Of a stretch of 64,000 bases of DNA, positions 1 through 10,738 are shown piece after piece (the first letter of the stretch is position 1; every line of letters starts with the position of its first letter). The stretch covers positions 127,616,322 to 127,680,321 of the forward strand of contig OX578147.1 in assembly GCA_951213105.1 (NCBI GenBank), in the 5' to 3' direction. A model generated the notes under the pieces. It made no database searches, had not been told where the DNA came from, and saw only the letters and a list, made by a program, of their open reading frames with translations. The position numbers and the translations under genes were made by a program. This stretch comes from Amaurobius ferox. Taxonomy: Eukaryota; Arthropoda; Arachnida; Araneae; Amaurobiidae.

Positions 1-672
1 GCCTACTTTTCACTTATGTAAAATGTAAACAGCAAAATATGTTGAATACAGAAATATGTTGAATACAGCAAAGAATTGCTGTATTTCTTTAACGCAAAAT
101 GATTTTGCTCATGGAGTCTGCATAACTGATATGAACGAAATATTCATTGATTTTACAGAGAGAAGGACGATTTTTTTCGATGAAGTTTTAAGCATAGAGT
201 TTAATTACTTGTAGCTCCATGGTCATAATTTTTAAATAAAATAAATTATTATAGTATTGTGATGAATGAAATGAATGGGAAAATGTTCATGAATGAAATG
301 CTGCTTTTATAGAGAGAGAGCCAGGCGTGTTATTTTTTCTATGACGTCATTTGAATGAATTTCAGTTGTTTTCGATGAAGTTTTCAAATATAATAAATTA
401 TCGTAGTATTATGATAATTTTAAAAATATTACCGTGGAATGTATCGCATTTTAGAGATGTTTAAACCAGGCAATTTATATTTCAATGCAGTCATTTGAAT
501 GAAGTTCATTTTTTTTCGATGAAGGTTTAAGTTTTCAAATATAATAAATTAATGTAGTATTGTGATAAGTTTTAAAATATATTGCATTTTAGAGATGTTT
601 AAATAAAATAGCATTGAAGTTGGAAAGTGTTTCATAATCAATGCTTTAAGCATGATTGATCTTTCTTGTTTG
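1..672 (+). repeat. Family C repeat, 3' part
   Basis: This is the 3' portion of a repeat with other copies at 10422, 16360, 37955, 39293, 43630 and 54475. It ends with the family's 3' signature: an inverted repeat GTTGGAAAGTGTT, then a hairpin of the form TCAATGC...GCATGATTGA, then CTTTCTTG. Internal direct duplication is visible, since the stretch around 360-540 echoes itself. The 5' end lies outside the window. It has no coding capacity. Confidence 0.8.
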
Positions 673-689
673 TTTTTTTAACGAAGATT

Positions 690-1660
690 CGCAAAAGAAT
701 GCAGCTTTCTGCGGTACAAATAGTCGTAAAAAATATGGAATATGAATGTATGAGACAGACGAGTGAAGACTCACATTTTAGATGTTGTAATGAAATTGTC
801 CGCGCGCAAACCGGCCTTGGCGTCGAACTCTCCCTTGGCGGGTTTGTTTTGCGCCTACCGCGCCAAGAATTAATCAGCTATGATTTAGATATGGATTAAA
901 GGCGTCATACATACCATCCAGCACTAAAGCCCGGGTAATATCATGAGACCTCAGATACCATTAATAATTTTGCATAAATTGTAAATAAGTTGTAAATAGC
1001 GTATATAGTTTGTATATACTCTAATAAATCATATTAAAAAGTTTAACGTATACAGTCCATTACTGGACTATCGTCGGACAGAAATATTCCCCAAATTGGT
1101 TCATCCAAACATTTATGGAAACTCCCGAATGATGAAGAATTGTTACCCCGAATCGTGTCAAAATGACAGTGATAACAAAACGGTGTCGATGACGTAGCGC
1201 AAAATTCATGGGAATTCAGGAAATGCCTTGAAAATCATACTCGTGAATGACAAATGATTGGGATGGTTGAAGGAAATGAAACGAAGAAGGAAAAACCGTG
1301 TTGTCAAGAAAGCTCTTACGGCATTTTGCGGTTAGAACTCTCGGAAACTGCCTTTAAAAGGCATTGTTAAGTTACAGGAGAAATATGAAAACTAAGACAT
1401 TGGCGTACAAGTCGGGCGATTGCTTTCTTTTTTTCGTGTCCAATTTTTGTAAAAATAAAATCGAATTTTGTAAGAAAAAGAAAAAACACATTTTGGAAAT
1501 CCCTGAATATAAATCAAGCAGTCGGCAAAGTCGGCAATGAATCCGAACAGAAGTTCCGCGAAAATTTGCAAAGTACAAAATATTATCTTTTTTGTAACTG
1601 AGTAAAATTTGTTAAATTATTAAGGTTTGAACTTGACAATAATACTAGCACTAAAACATT
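690..1660. other. Unassigned non-coding DNA with a GC-rich island
   Basis: No gene was recognised. About 800-880 is clearly richer in GC than its surroundings. It is followed by a TATA-like and polyadenylation-like stretch around 1000-1030 and then a TGGTTCATCC motif near 1097. TGTTGTAATG near 785 and the CA-ended stretch near 1080 could mark an old solo LTR with a primer-binding site. No second LTR and no gag or pol was seen, so this is only a possibility. The short ORF here looks spurious. Confidence 0.3.
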
Positions 1661-1662
1661 AC

Positions 1663-2223
1663 AACAAAATCTGATGTGGGCAACACCTGATTTTCCTTAT
1701 ATGTGAATTTACTACTTTTACAGAGTAAAAAAAATAGGTTTTTCTTATAGTAGATACTTATATTCTTTCCAAGATATTGAATTTTTGACAATTAGTCGTC
1801 ATTTTTTGATTGATTTAGCGTCACTTTTATCCGTTTGGCGAGATTTTTGTTAATTTGGCAACATTTAAAAAGTGGCCAAGTTGGCGACATTCCGCCAAAT
1901 TCGTCGCTGAAATCTCGTCAAGCGTTATGGACGGAGAAATAACTTATTCTTATAGCAGATAAATGACTATTGGCGTTCAAATACAAAAGTATTACTCAAA
2001 GTATCTTTTCTCATGAATGGAACGACCTAGATCAACGAGAATGATGTCATCAAATTTATCACATGGTATTACATATGAAAAGGGAACATGTTTCTCAACA
2101 GTTAATATTTTGTTTTAATTTATGGGATTTTTTAATAAATTTATTTGAAAAATATGCAATATCTCGAGAACGGTTCATGCTAGTGTTCTAAAGTTTATGT
2201 CAATCGTTTTTTAAGGAACAATT
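1663..2223 (-). repeat. Family A repeat, 3' half
   Basis: Read on the minus strand, this is the 3' half of family A. It has the blocks of repeated TTGGCGACNTT and TCGCCAA motifs and ends in a ...GCCCACATCAGATTTT type terminus, seen as AAAATCTGATGTGGGC near 1668. It is truncated at about 2223, where the ATGTCAATCGTTTT block stops. It lacks the 5' palindrome and microsatellite module. Confidence 0.8.
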
Positions 2224-2592
2224 CTGGCGCAACATCTAAATTCCCCAATAACGCGCACTTTTCTTTCATATTTCTTATTCCAAATTTCTATTATATGTCA
2301 CGCACTTATTGTAACCATATTAAATTCTATCCCACGTTACCAATATTAACAAAGTCTGCCAGTACTTCCTCTTTACCTCTATCATACTGCATCTTAACCT
2401 CTACGTAAACTTTATGAAATTGCATTCCCATCGCATTTTTGAAGCATAATAACGCGAAGGCAGCATGTTTCCCATGTCGTCACCCCCTCCGCCATAACTG
2501 TAACTCGTGTGAATCCATGCAGTCTGCTCTGAGATTTCTTACGAGATGGACGCCGACGGAGAACTCGACCCAACGTAACAAATTATGTTTTT

Positions 2593-3539
2593 ACTTTCCT
2601 TATATACATAATGTATAAGGAAAGTATTGTGACGGGGTCGAAAATTCGAATTCGAGTTTTCGACGGGAGAGCACGTTTCAAGCATCCCTGATCACGAATC
2701 GAACATTTTTGAAGTGATGTCTGTGTGTGTGTGTGAAAGTATGTGTGTGTGTGTGTGTGTCAGTGGGTCTGTGGAGACGATAACTGACGAACGAATGGAC
2801 CGATTCGAACCAAATTTGGTACAAAAATCACAATCCGTAGACACTGGAAGCCTATTGTTTTTATACGCAATCGAATGCTCAGAACCCCCCTAAATTTTCG
2901 AATGAAATTTTGAAAAAATCGTCAAAAAATCAAAACCACTAATAAAGTTATGCAAATAGACATTTCTTATGTAATTTTTCATTAGAAAACGATTGACATA
3001 AATTTTAGAACGCTAACATAAACCATTCTCGAGATATTGCACATTTTTCAAAAAAATTATCAAAAAGTTATATAAAATAGAAAAAAAATCCTATTGAGAA
3101 ACATGTTCACTTTTCATATGTAATATCATGCGATAAATTGGGTGACATCATTCTCGTGGATCTAGCTCGTTCCATTCATGAAAAAAGATACTTTGAGTAA
3201 TACTTTTGTATTTGAACGTCAATAATTATTTATCTGCTGTAAGAATAACTTATTTCTTCGTCCATAACGCTTGGCGAGATTTTGGCGACGAAATTGGCGG
3301 AATGTCGCCAACTTGGCGACTTTTTGAAATGTTGCCAAATTAACGAAAATCTTGCTAAATGGATAAAAATGACGCTAAATCAATGAAAATTACCACTAAT
3401 TGTCGAAAATTCAATATCTTGGAAAGAATATTAGTATCTACTATAAGAAAAACCTATTTTTTTTTACTGTAAAAGTAGTAAATTCATTACTTTATATAAG
3501 GAAAGTCATGTGTTGCCCACATCAGATTTTTTTTTTTTA
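2593..3539 (+). repeat. Family A repeat, full length (HINE-like)
   Basis: This is a complete copy of about 945 bp. The 5' end is a near-perfect palindrome starting ACTTTCCTTATATACAT. It is followed by a second palindromic block (TCGAAAATTCG...TTTTCGA), the motif GAAGTGATGTCTGTG, a (GT)n tract at about 2720-2760, a non-coding body, and a 3' inverted repeat TATATAAGGAAAGT. The last part is a hairpin (ATGTG/CACAT type) and a T tract. The insertion lies between T-rich flanks with no obvious target duplication. Nothing is encoded. The class (Helentron-associated) is inferred from this architecture. Confidence 0.85.
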
Positions 3540-3710
3540 GTGTCATCTATAATAAAATAAATTTTGTAACCTGAAAGGTCTATTCACTGAACTAGTTCAA
3601 CTGCTATATTGTATATATAAAAATAGTAAATCCAATGGAAGAAGTAACTCATAATACACTATCTTAAAAATTTGCCTACAAAATACAATGAAATAAAATG
3701 AAATTCAACC

Positions 3711-3766
<56 letters not shown>

Positions 3767-4471
3767 GAATTTGATTTTACTTGTATTATAAATACCAGTG
3801 ATTTATCATTTGTTGAAATTGGTCTGTAGAGCTAATTGTGAAAATAAAATGGTCTGAAGTGAATATTTGAAATCGAAATAAACTCTACGACATGGAGAAA
3901 AATTCATTATAAATAAAACAACTATTTCGGGAAATCATGAATTTTAATCTCAGAACATTTAATTATGGCAAATTTTGAGTGTTTCTGTCTTTTGATCTTT
4001 TTGAAAGATTCATCTTCATCCCATTTAAAGTAGTTACATAATTATTCCAATAGAAGGAATTTTGAGGGGAATGGTACGCATTTGCTTGATTAAATGTACA
4101 TACGTTATTCTTACTAATGTAATTGTTCAGCTGATGTAGAGGAAGGGTATAACCTCCCCCCCTCCCTCCCGCACAAGCCCAATTAACAATTTTGATGGGT
4201 CATTATTGCCTTCGATATGCGCTTTTTGTACGTTCCAGCCGTCAATTCTTACTAATTAGACAATCTTCTACAACATTGTCATTTTACATTTTTTGTCTAT
4301 TTCACTCTGCTGGTGAGTTCGTTATCCTGACTTTTTAAACTCTGAATCGCTGAAATCAATTTGATTTGATCTGGCATGGCCACTTGACTAAATAAACCTG
4401 TATCATAATTCGTACAGACGAATTTACAACCTGTTATTTCAATAAGCCTTGTTCCAAGTTACGCATGAATG
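3540..4471. other. Non-coding DNA with a (TA)n tract
   Basis: No gene was recognised. A (TA)n microsatellite occupies about 3714-3763. The rest is AT-rich single-copy-looking sequence up to the Tc1 element. Confidence 0.6.
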
Positions 4472-4473
4472 TA

Positions 4474-5893
4474 CACCGCTCACAATTGAAATCGCAACAC
4501 CATACAGTTATAGGTGTAGCTTTATGTAAATCAGTCAATGGAAACAGCAAGGCAAGATATGCAAATGATCACAGTTTCGTTACGCATAGTGACGTAACAC
4601 CTTGCCGAGCAGCATAAAAGCGTCAGGTCAAGGAGGAGCGATATCACAGCTAAATTGTAGCGTCATTGGTTTCAGGTTGTAAAAATCATCACAGTATGCC
4701 AAGAGTACGTCGACGTACCGCATACGTTCAGTTGTTGTCAACGGAACGGCAATAAATCATTGTTTTACGTGAGGGTGGAATGAGCCTTCGAAGGATCGCT
4801 GAACTATTGGGTCGTGATATAAGCACAGTTCAACGATGTTAACGATGTTACGGTTCGTGAGAGACAACGAAACGACACGAAGATCAGGTAGTGGAGCTTT
4901 CAGGTGTATCACACCACGTGAAGATCGTATGTTTCGGAGAAGCGTTGCGCGGGAGCCGTTTACCACAGCAACAGTGTTACAACGACATATATCCTACACT
5001 ACAGGTAACGTGGTTTCAACGCAAACAATTCGAAACCGTTTGCATGACGCAGGACTCCGAGGTAGGCGACCTTTTCGACACCTATTGTTTCAACGTCTTC
5101 ACCAGTTACGTCGCCTCCAGTGGTGTCAAATGAGACGCAATTGGTTGACAGAATGGCGAAAAATTCTGTTCAAGGATGAATCACGATTCTGTTTTGGCAT
5201 GCGAGATGGCCGTACTCGCGTATGGCGGCGCTTTCAACAACGCCACCAGGAAGCTTTTTCTATCAGTCGCCACACAGTCCCCTAAGTGGTACCATTTTTT
5301 TGAGGTGGTATAACATTTGGTAGACGAACGCCTTTGGTCCACGTTTCTGGCAGTATCACGGCACAACGATACGTCTCTGACATTATGAGACCTGTTGTAC
5401 AGCCATATCTGTTAACCAGGCATGGACTGCGTTTTCAGCAGGATAATGCCAGGCCACATACTGCACGGGTAATTATGAATAGTCTACAAGGTTTTGATAT
5501 CCTGCCTTGGCCAGCATATTCTCCGGCTTTGTCGCCAATTGAGCATATCTGGGACATCATGGGTCGCCGATTAAGAGAACTCCCAATTCTAGCAAGCCAT
5601 GTTCAGTTACAAGCCCAATTGCATGCTGTTTGGAATGCTATCTCTCAGCACACTATTGACCATCTCATTAACCATCTCATTGGATGCCTCGTCGTATTCA
5701 ATCCTGCATATCTGCTCGCGGTGGGGCCTATTCCACATTGATCTAATGTCAATAAAGTTCCATGCTTTCATTTTCCAGGTATGAGTTTTTGATCATTTGC
5801 ACATCTCCATGCACATGTTACAATTATATTCTGTAAATTTCAGAAGGATACATCAATTTCTTCATGGTGTTGCGATTTCAATTGTGTGCAGTG
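4474..5893 (+). mobile_element. Tc1/mariner transposon (Tc1-like), decayed
   Basis: The element is about 1.42 kb and bounded by TA dinucleotides (4472-4473 and 5894-5895), as expected for IS630/Tc1/mariner integration. The terminal inverted repeats begin CACCGCTCACAATTG on the left and, read inward from the right, CACTGCACACAATTG. Both continue with AAATCGCAACACCAT. It carries one transposase gene on the plus strand, which is broken. Length and TIR size fit a Tc1-type element of the compact class. Confidence 0.93.
4696..5741 (+). pseudogene. Tc1-like transposase pseudogene (DDE family)
   Basis: The transposase cuts the element out and reinserts it at TA sites. The likely start is the ATG at 4696 (MPRVRRRTAYVQLL), giving an N-terminal helix-turn-helix region with REGGMSLRRIAELLG. 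The catalytic DDE motifs survive: ILFKDESRF near 5172, RFQQDNARPHTA near 5435, and WPAYSPALSPIEHIWD near 5510-5555, which is the Tc1 third-acidic-residue motif. Damage includes an early TAA after about 19 codons, a frameshift near 4840 that joins the domains, and stops near 5283 and 5301 between the first and second catalytic Asp. The protein cannot be made from this copy. Only the element's own TIRs flank it. Confidence 0.92.
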
Positions 5894-5966
5894 TATGTCA
5901 ATAACACGGATTAGTCACGGGTATGTCAATAACACGGATTAGTATGTCAATAATAAGGATTAGATA
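5894..5966 (+). repeat. Short tandem repeat at the Tc1 flank
   Basis: The motif TATGTCAATAACACGGATTAG occurs here in about three imperfect copies directly beside the right Tc1 end, with small spacers. It looks like local tandem duplication of the target flank. Confidence 0.7.
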
Positions 5967-6132
5967 GACCCCTGTCCCCTAGATTTAGACCCTGCCCAGT
6001 AATTTTTGTTTTATAGATAAAAATATTCTAAATTAATTGAACATGCTTTATCGTTTTATGCACAAGAAGGACACGAAACGCATCTCTCAGTTCTAAATGT
6101 GTAATTAGGAAATGATAAAAGTTATTTTAAAA

Positions 6133-6185
<53 letters not shown>

Positions 6186-6871
6186 TAGATAGATAGATAG
6201 ATATACGAAATACTTAGAATAATGAAAATAGCACCCTTAATAATTGCGGCCCTTCTACATCTGCCTCACGGCCCTATAGAAAACGTTCTTTTTATGTAAG
6301 CATTTACGGTAGACAGATTTCATGCGCTGAGCAACTGGCGCATATAGCTTTAGCAATACCTGCTGAAAAGTAACTGCTAAAAAGTGACAGCTAAAAAATT
6401 AAATCACTAAAATATTAAAACATCTTTAAAATATATAAAAGATTTTTTTTTTTTTAATTATATGTTTCATTTCTACAAATATTTTAGAAATGCGAATTAC
6501 AGTTAAAAGCATGTCAACAATCATCCGTTAAAAATCACTCTTAAATGTTGTTAATTTATATTAGAAATTCATCCAGAAATTGCAGAAAATTAAAATAATT
6601 AAATGTGTTTAAAATGCTTTTGCGGGGTTCGCGGGTTACAAATTTATTTCACAGATTGGGGAGCAGCTGAACAGCATTACAAAACACCGAATTAATATTG
6701 GAGAAATTTTCAGCAACCCTAAGTTTTCATGCCAAGTGCTAATTGTTTTTTCCATAATCAGCCCATGTTGCTTGGAGAGAATTGTCTGAGCTAATTTGCT
6801 CTACCAATTTCAATTGGCTGTGGCCTTGTTAGGCGCAGCTTTCTAGAATCTGGAATGCCTTATCTTTACAT
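5967..6871. other. Non-coding DNA with (TA)n/(GATA)n
   Basis: No gene was recognised. A (TA)n tract at about 6139-6182 passes into (GATA)n to about 6204. The remainder is AT-rich and unassigned. Confidence 0.6.
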
Positions 6872-6942
6872 TAATTATTTGTACGTCTCCCCAAATGGGT
6901 TGCTTCACGGAGCGCCTAGCGCAGAGCGCTTTAATCTCCAAT
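6872..6942. repeat. Copy 1 of a ~70-bp repeat flanking the Jockey gag
   Basis: The stretch begins TAATTATTTGTAC, passes through a GCGC-rich palindromic core and ends TTTAATCTCCAAT. A diverged second copy in the same orientation lies at 8079-8151. The first 13 bases occur a third time at 10153-10165, close to the upstream end of the RT fragment. The gag fragment lies exactly between copies 1 and 2. Confidence 0.65.
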
Positions 6943-7121
6943 AGTGCTTTTTCATATTTGAGTATTTGGCATTATCTGAGTGCAATGGAGATGAGGACAG
7001 TAGAGTATGTGCAGGCGTAGGAGCTGGGGCCAATAGAAAATCGGCGTCGGCGAGGAGAGTTGAGGATTATGAGGATAGTATTGTGACCCAATCAGAAGCC
7101 AGCCAGAGAAAAAGCACAACT

Positions 7122-8077
7122 TTAATTCTGGGGGGTTTGAGGTTTTTGGAGGTCTGAGATGATATTAACTATTTGAAAAAGTTTATTTAAGGGATCGTCA
7201 TTAGTTTTGAGGATTTCGGTAATTTTTTGGAATAATTTTTGAATGTTAGAAAGATTGAAGAGCTGTTCCATTTCTTTGAAAAATTTGAGGAATTGAAAAA
7301 AGGAGTTTGATGAAGAGTTTTCAGAATTTGAGTTTTTGGAGTGATGAGTTTGTTCAGGTTGCACTTCGGGAATGCTCTCTCCGGCTGGTGCCGTCTCGGA
7401 GCACACCTGTGGTTCCTGAGAGGTACGGTTATTAGCGGGAAGAGGAGGAAAATTAGCTGGGTCAAGACCGGGGGGGGGGGGGTTGAAGTTTGAGAATTTT
7501 GGGTGGGCTGTTTGTTAATAAAGTTTTTATTTCTATTCCAGGGGTTATGCGGACATTTTCGAAAATTAGCAGGGTGGTCTCCACCGCAGTTTGCGCATTT
7601 AGCTGGGCAGTCTCTGCTTTTAACACAGTCACGGGTGGGGTGGCCATCGCCACATTTTAAACAACGGGGTGGGAGCGAGCACTGGTCGCTGTGGTGGTTA
7701 TGCATTTGGCAATTGTAGCAAATTTTGAGGCCTTTACTGACAAAATTTTGAACCTTGACCTGAAGGTAAAGGAGGTTATTAATTTCTAAGATCCTCTCCC
7801 AGTTCTCGGAGGGCACGAGGCCGACCAAGAAGATGGGGAGGGGGGACTTATCACGGTGGTTCCGAAGCTGGGATATTCTATTAATTTGGAAGCCTTGAGC
7901 AAGCAGGGCAGATCTGATCTCTTCGATATCAGTGTTCGTTGGGAGACCCTTGATGACGATTTTCTTGGGACAATCGCTTTTCAAGTTTATAGAACTGAAA
8001 GGGATTTTGCCCCGGGTTAAGTAATCTTGAACCTTGCTGAAATCCTCAACGGATCCAGGAGTGATCTTAATTACTCT
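7122..8077 (-). pseudogene. Jockey-type LINE gag (ORF1) pseudogene
   Basis: Gag-like proteins of Jockey elements bind the element's RNA. The frame is open on the minus strand from about 8077 and begins in the conserved region before the zinc fingers (PKKIVIKGLP near 7950-7975). Three zinc knuckles follow in the Jockey order: CX2CX4HX4C, CX2CX3HX4C and CX2CX3HX6C, starting at CYNC near 7720. After a proline stretch encoded by a run of ten Gs on the plus strand (about 7470) the frame is lost. The authentic-looking C-terminal part continues in another frame at 7406-7122 as a Ser/Asn/Phe-rich region. The N-terminus is missing or hidden by the TAA at 8078. The gag lies downstream of the RT fragment in transcription order, the reverse of a normal Jockey element. 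Confidence 0.85.
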
Positions 8078-8078
8078 T

Positions 8079-8151
8079 TAATTATTTGTACCGGGGATGT
8101 GGGTTTCGTCCAGAAAAGAGCACCAGGCGCGAAGCGCCTTTAATCTCCAAT
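8079..8151. repeat. Copy 2 of the ~70-bp repeat flanking the Jockey gag
   Basis: This is a diverged counterpart of 6872-6942, with the same start TAATTATTTGTAC and the same end TTTAATCTCCAAT. Confidence 0.6.
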
Positions 8152-8417
8152 CTCTAGGTGTGGTTCTTATCTTCATACTGTGACATTATTTCATTTGCCC
8201 ATAGTTGGAGGTTCGAGGTTTTTGATTTACTGTTTTTATTATTTAACTTAGCTCCTAGTGTGGCAGTTTGTTGCACATTTAGAGTTTGAGTAATTTTGGG
8301 GAGTTGATGCAGTTCTAAGGATTTCCTATCAATTTGGCAGTTTAAGGTTTAACAACATTTTTTAGAAAACATTGATCGAGTTTTAATTTAATATCAACTA
8401 TTTAAGTTGGGACTTAC
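8152..8417. other. Probable 3' untranslated tail of the LINE RT fragment
   Basis: This is non-coding sequence directly downstream of the RT stop in transcription order. It has no recognisable poly(A) end, so the true LINE 3' end is unclear. Confidence 0.4.
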
Positions 8418-10178
8418 CTAATTCCGATTTTCAATATTAAGTACCGCGCGGGGTCTCTTACGTGATTTGGCTTTGCGATGATCATAGTCATGCAGATTGA
8501 ATAGTAGTTCATTTGGAACAGATGGCAGATTTTTATAGAATTTAAGCGCTAGCTTTTTAATTTGGGCTCTAACAGTTTTTATTTTGAAGTCTTTCCTAAT
8601 TACCGAGTTTCTTAAGTATCTAGGAGCTTTCCTTATAATCCTTAGGGTTTTGTTTTGTTTTGTCTCTAGTAAGTCTATAGTAGTTTTACAGGCATATCCC
8701 CATACGGGTGCTGCATATAGCATTCCCGGGCGGATGACCGATTTATAAATTAGGAGTTTATTTTGATAACTTAGATTTCCGTTTCCTATCATTGGGTATA
8801 AGGCTCCTGTGGCCATATACGCTTTTTTAATTAAGTTCGTTACGTGCTGTTTCCAGGTTAGGTGGGAATCTATCGTTACACCTAGGTATTTAGTAGATTT
8901 TTCCGCTTTTAGGGCATGGTTGTTTATGTACAGAGGCGGCGGAGGTTTACGTTTTCTAGAGAAATAAATCCAATGACATTTATTGGGGTTTAATTTTATT
9001 CGCCATTTTTCCAGCCATGTTTGGAGTATGTCTAAGTGTTGTTGTAGCTGTCTGTGCATTACTGAGACGTAAGGATGTTTTGCAAGTATCGCACTGTCGT
9101 CTGCATATAGTGCCAGCTCCGTGTATAGGGTCCTGGGGATGTCATTTAGATATATGTTAAAGAGTGTCGGGCCCAGGATGGATCCTTGCGGTACACTACT
9201 TTTAATGAGCTTGGGTGTAGACATGTTATCTTTTACTCTAACTTGGAAGTGTCTGTTATTTAGGTATGAGATTAAAAGTTTGACAAGTGCGTCAGGGACT
9301 TTTAGAGTGATCAATTTGTATGCTAATCCACAGTGCCACACTTTATCAAATGCTTTTTGTATGTCAAGAAAAATCGCAGCTGTGGGTGTCTTACTATTAA
9401 GTCCAGAAGATATGTACTCTACCACTCTCAGCAATTGATGAGTGGTGGAGTGTTTTGGCCGAAATCCAAACTGCTCCGGAATGATAATATCATTCTCACT
9501 AAGGTGCGTGTTCAGTCTATTAAGAATTATTTTCTCAGTAATTTTACTAAGTGTCGGTAGTAAGCTGATTGGTCTATAGTTGGCTGGAATTGTGGCATCC
9601 TCATCAGGCTTATGGATCGCTATAATTATCGCTTCCTTCCATTCTTTGGGGAAATAATTTAGTTTTAGTATTTTGTTTATTAGGGTGGTCAAGTAAAATA
9701 TTATATTTAAGGGTAGGTTTTTGACCGCAATATTCCTGATTTTGTCGTGCCCTGGGCTTTTACGGTTTTTGATGATATCAATTATCTCTTGCGGGGTGGC
9801 TGGGTTAATCTCAGCCGTGACCGGGGAGTTCCTGAAGTTGTTTAGAGTTTGCCTAACCATTCTTAGGGTGTCCTGACACATTAGATCGTGGTTTGGTTCA
9901 AATTGCTTTTCGTAATGCCTAGCAAGCGCCTCTGCTTTTTCTTCGTCTGAGTACGCGATTTTAACGCCATCTATTAGTGGCGGGAGTTTAATTTGAGGTT
10001 TTCTGAGTCTTTTAGCGAATTGCCAGAGCGATACGTCTTCCGAGCTAAGGGATTCAATTAACTCTTTATACTGTTGCTGCTTTTCTGCGACAATTTTATC
10101 CCTGACTTTCCACGTGAGTCTGTTAAGCTCCCTTTTGAGGGTAGGGTCTCTATAATTATTTGTACATAACGAAATCAT
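8418..10178 (-). pseudogene. Jockey-clade LINE reverse transcriptase, 5'-truncated
   Basis: This 586-codon open frame encodes the RT part of a Jockey-type pol, which copies element RNA at a nicked chromosomal target. Canonical RT blocks appear in order: NYRPISLLPTLSKITEKI (residues 200-217), EQFGFRPKHSTTHQL (235-249), FLDIQKAFDKVW (270-281), SSVPQGSILGPTLFNIY (327-343), LYADDSAI (357-364), NPNKCHWIYFSRKRK after that, and KYLGVTID. The C-terminal region has the usual WG-containing fingers/thumb extension. The N-terminal APE-like endonuclease is absent, so the copy is 5'-truncated by several hundred codons. The rest is uninterrupted, suggesting a fairly young insertion. The start codon given is merely the first ATG after the truncation. 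Confidence 0.93.
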
Positions 10179-10738
10179 TATTATATGAAATATACTTTAA
10201 AAATATTATTGGTACATATAGATTGTACTCAAAATTATTTCACTTTTAATTTTTCGCAATAACATACTCTGTGAAGTGATAGAATGATGTTATCTGTTTT
10301 AGACTGGACTAAAGACTACATAAATCGCTACCGTAAAAAAAATGCTTATGACAAATTAAGCAACAAATAAAATTAAAATAAATATTTTATATTTGGAGTG
10401 ACAGAATAAGTTCTAATATAAAACAAGAAAGATCAATCATGCATAAAGCATTGATTATGAAACACTTTCCAACTTCAATGCAATTTTATTTAAACATCTC
10501 TAAAATGCGATATATTCCTCGGTAACATTTTTAAAATAATCACAATATTACATTAATTTATTATAAATAATTAATATAACGTTGTAAAAAAGTACTTATT
10601 GTTTGTTCCCCATTCCTGCTTCATTAAAAAATCGGTTCATAGTTTTTCTGAAGTACGCATTATTCAGCGTGCAGAATTTAAATTGCTTTGTAGTTCCATT
10701 CGGGAACTCCGTTCTGAGATTGGTGTTTGTGAACGCTC

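Noticed and set aside
780..1100. Solo LTR with primer-binding site
   Set aside because: There is only a weak TG...CA frame and one TGG motif. No second LTR, target duplication or gag/pol was found.
4757..5366. Minus-strand and alternate plus-strand frames across the Tc1 element
   Set aside because: They are shadows of the broken transposase. Only the DDE-containing frame has recognisable motifs.
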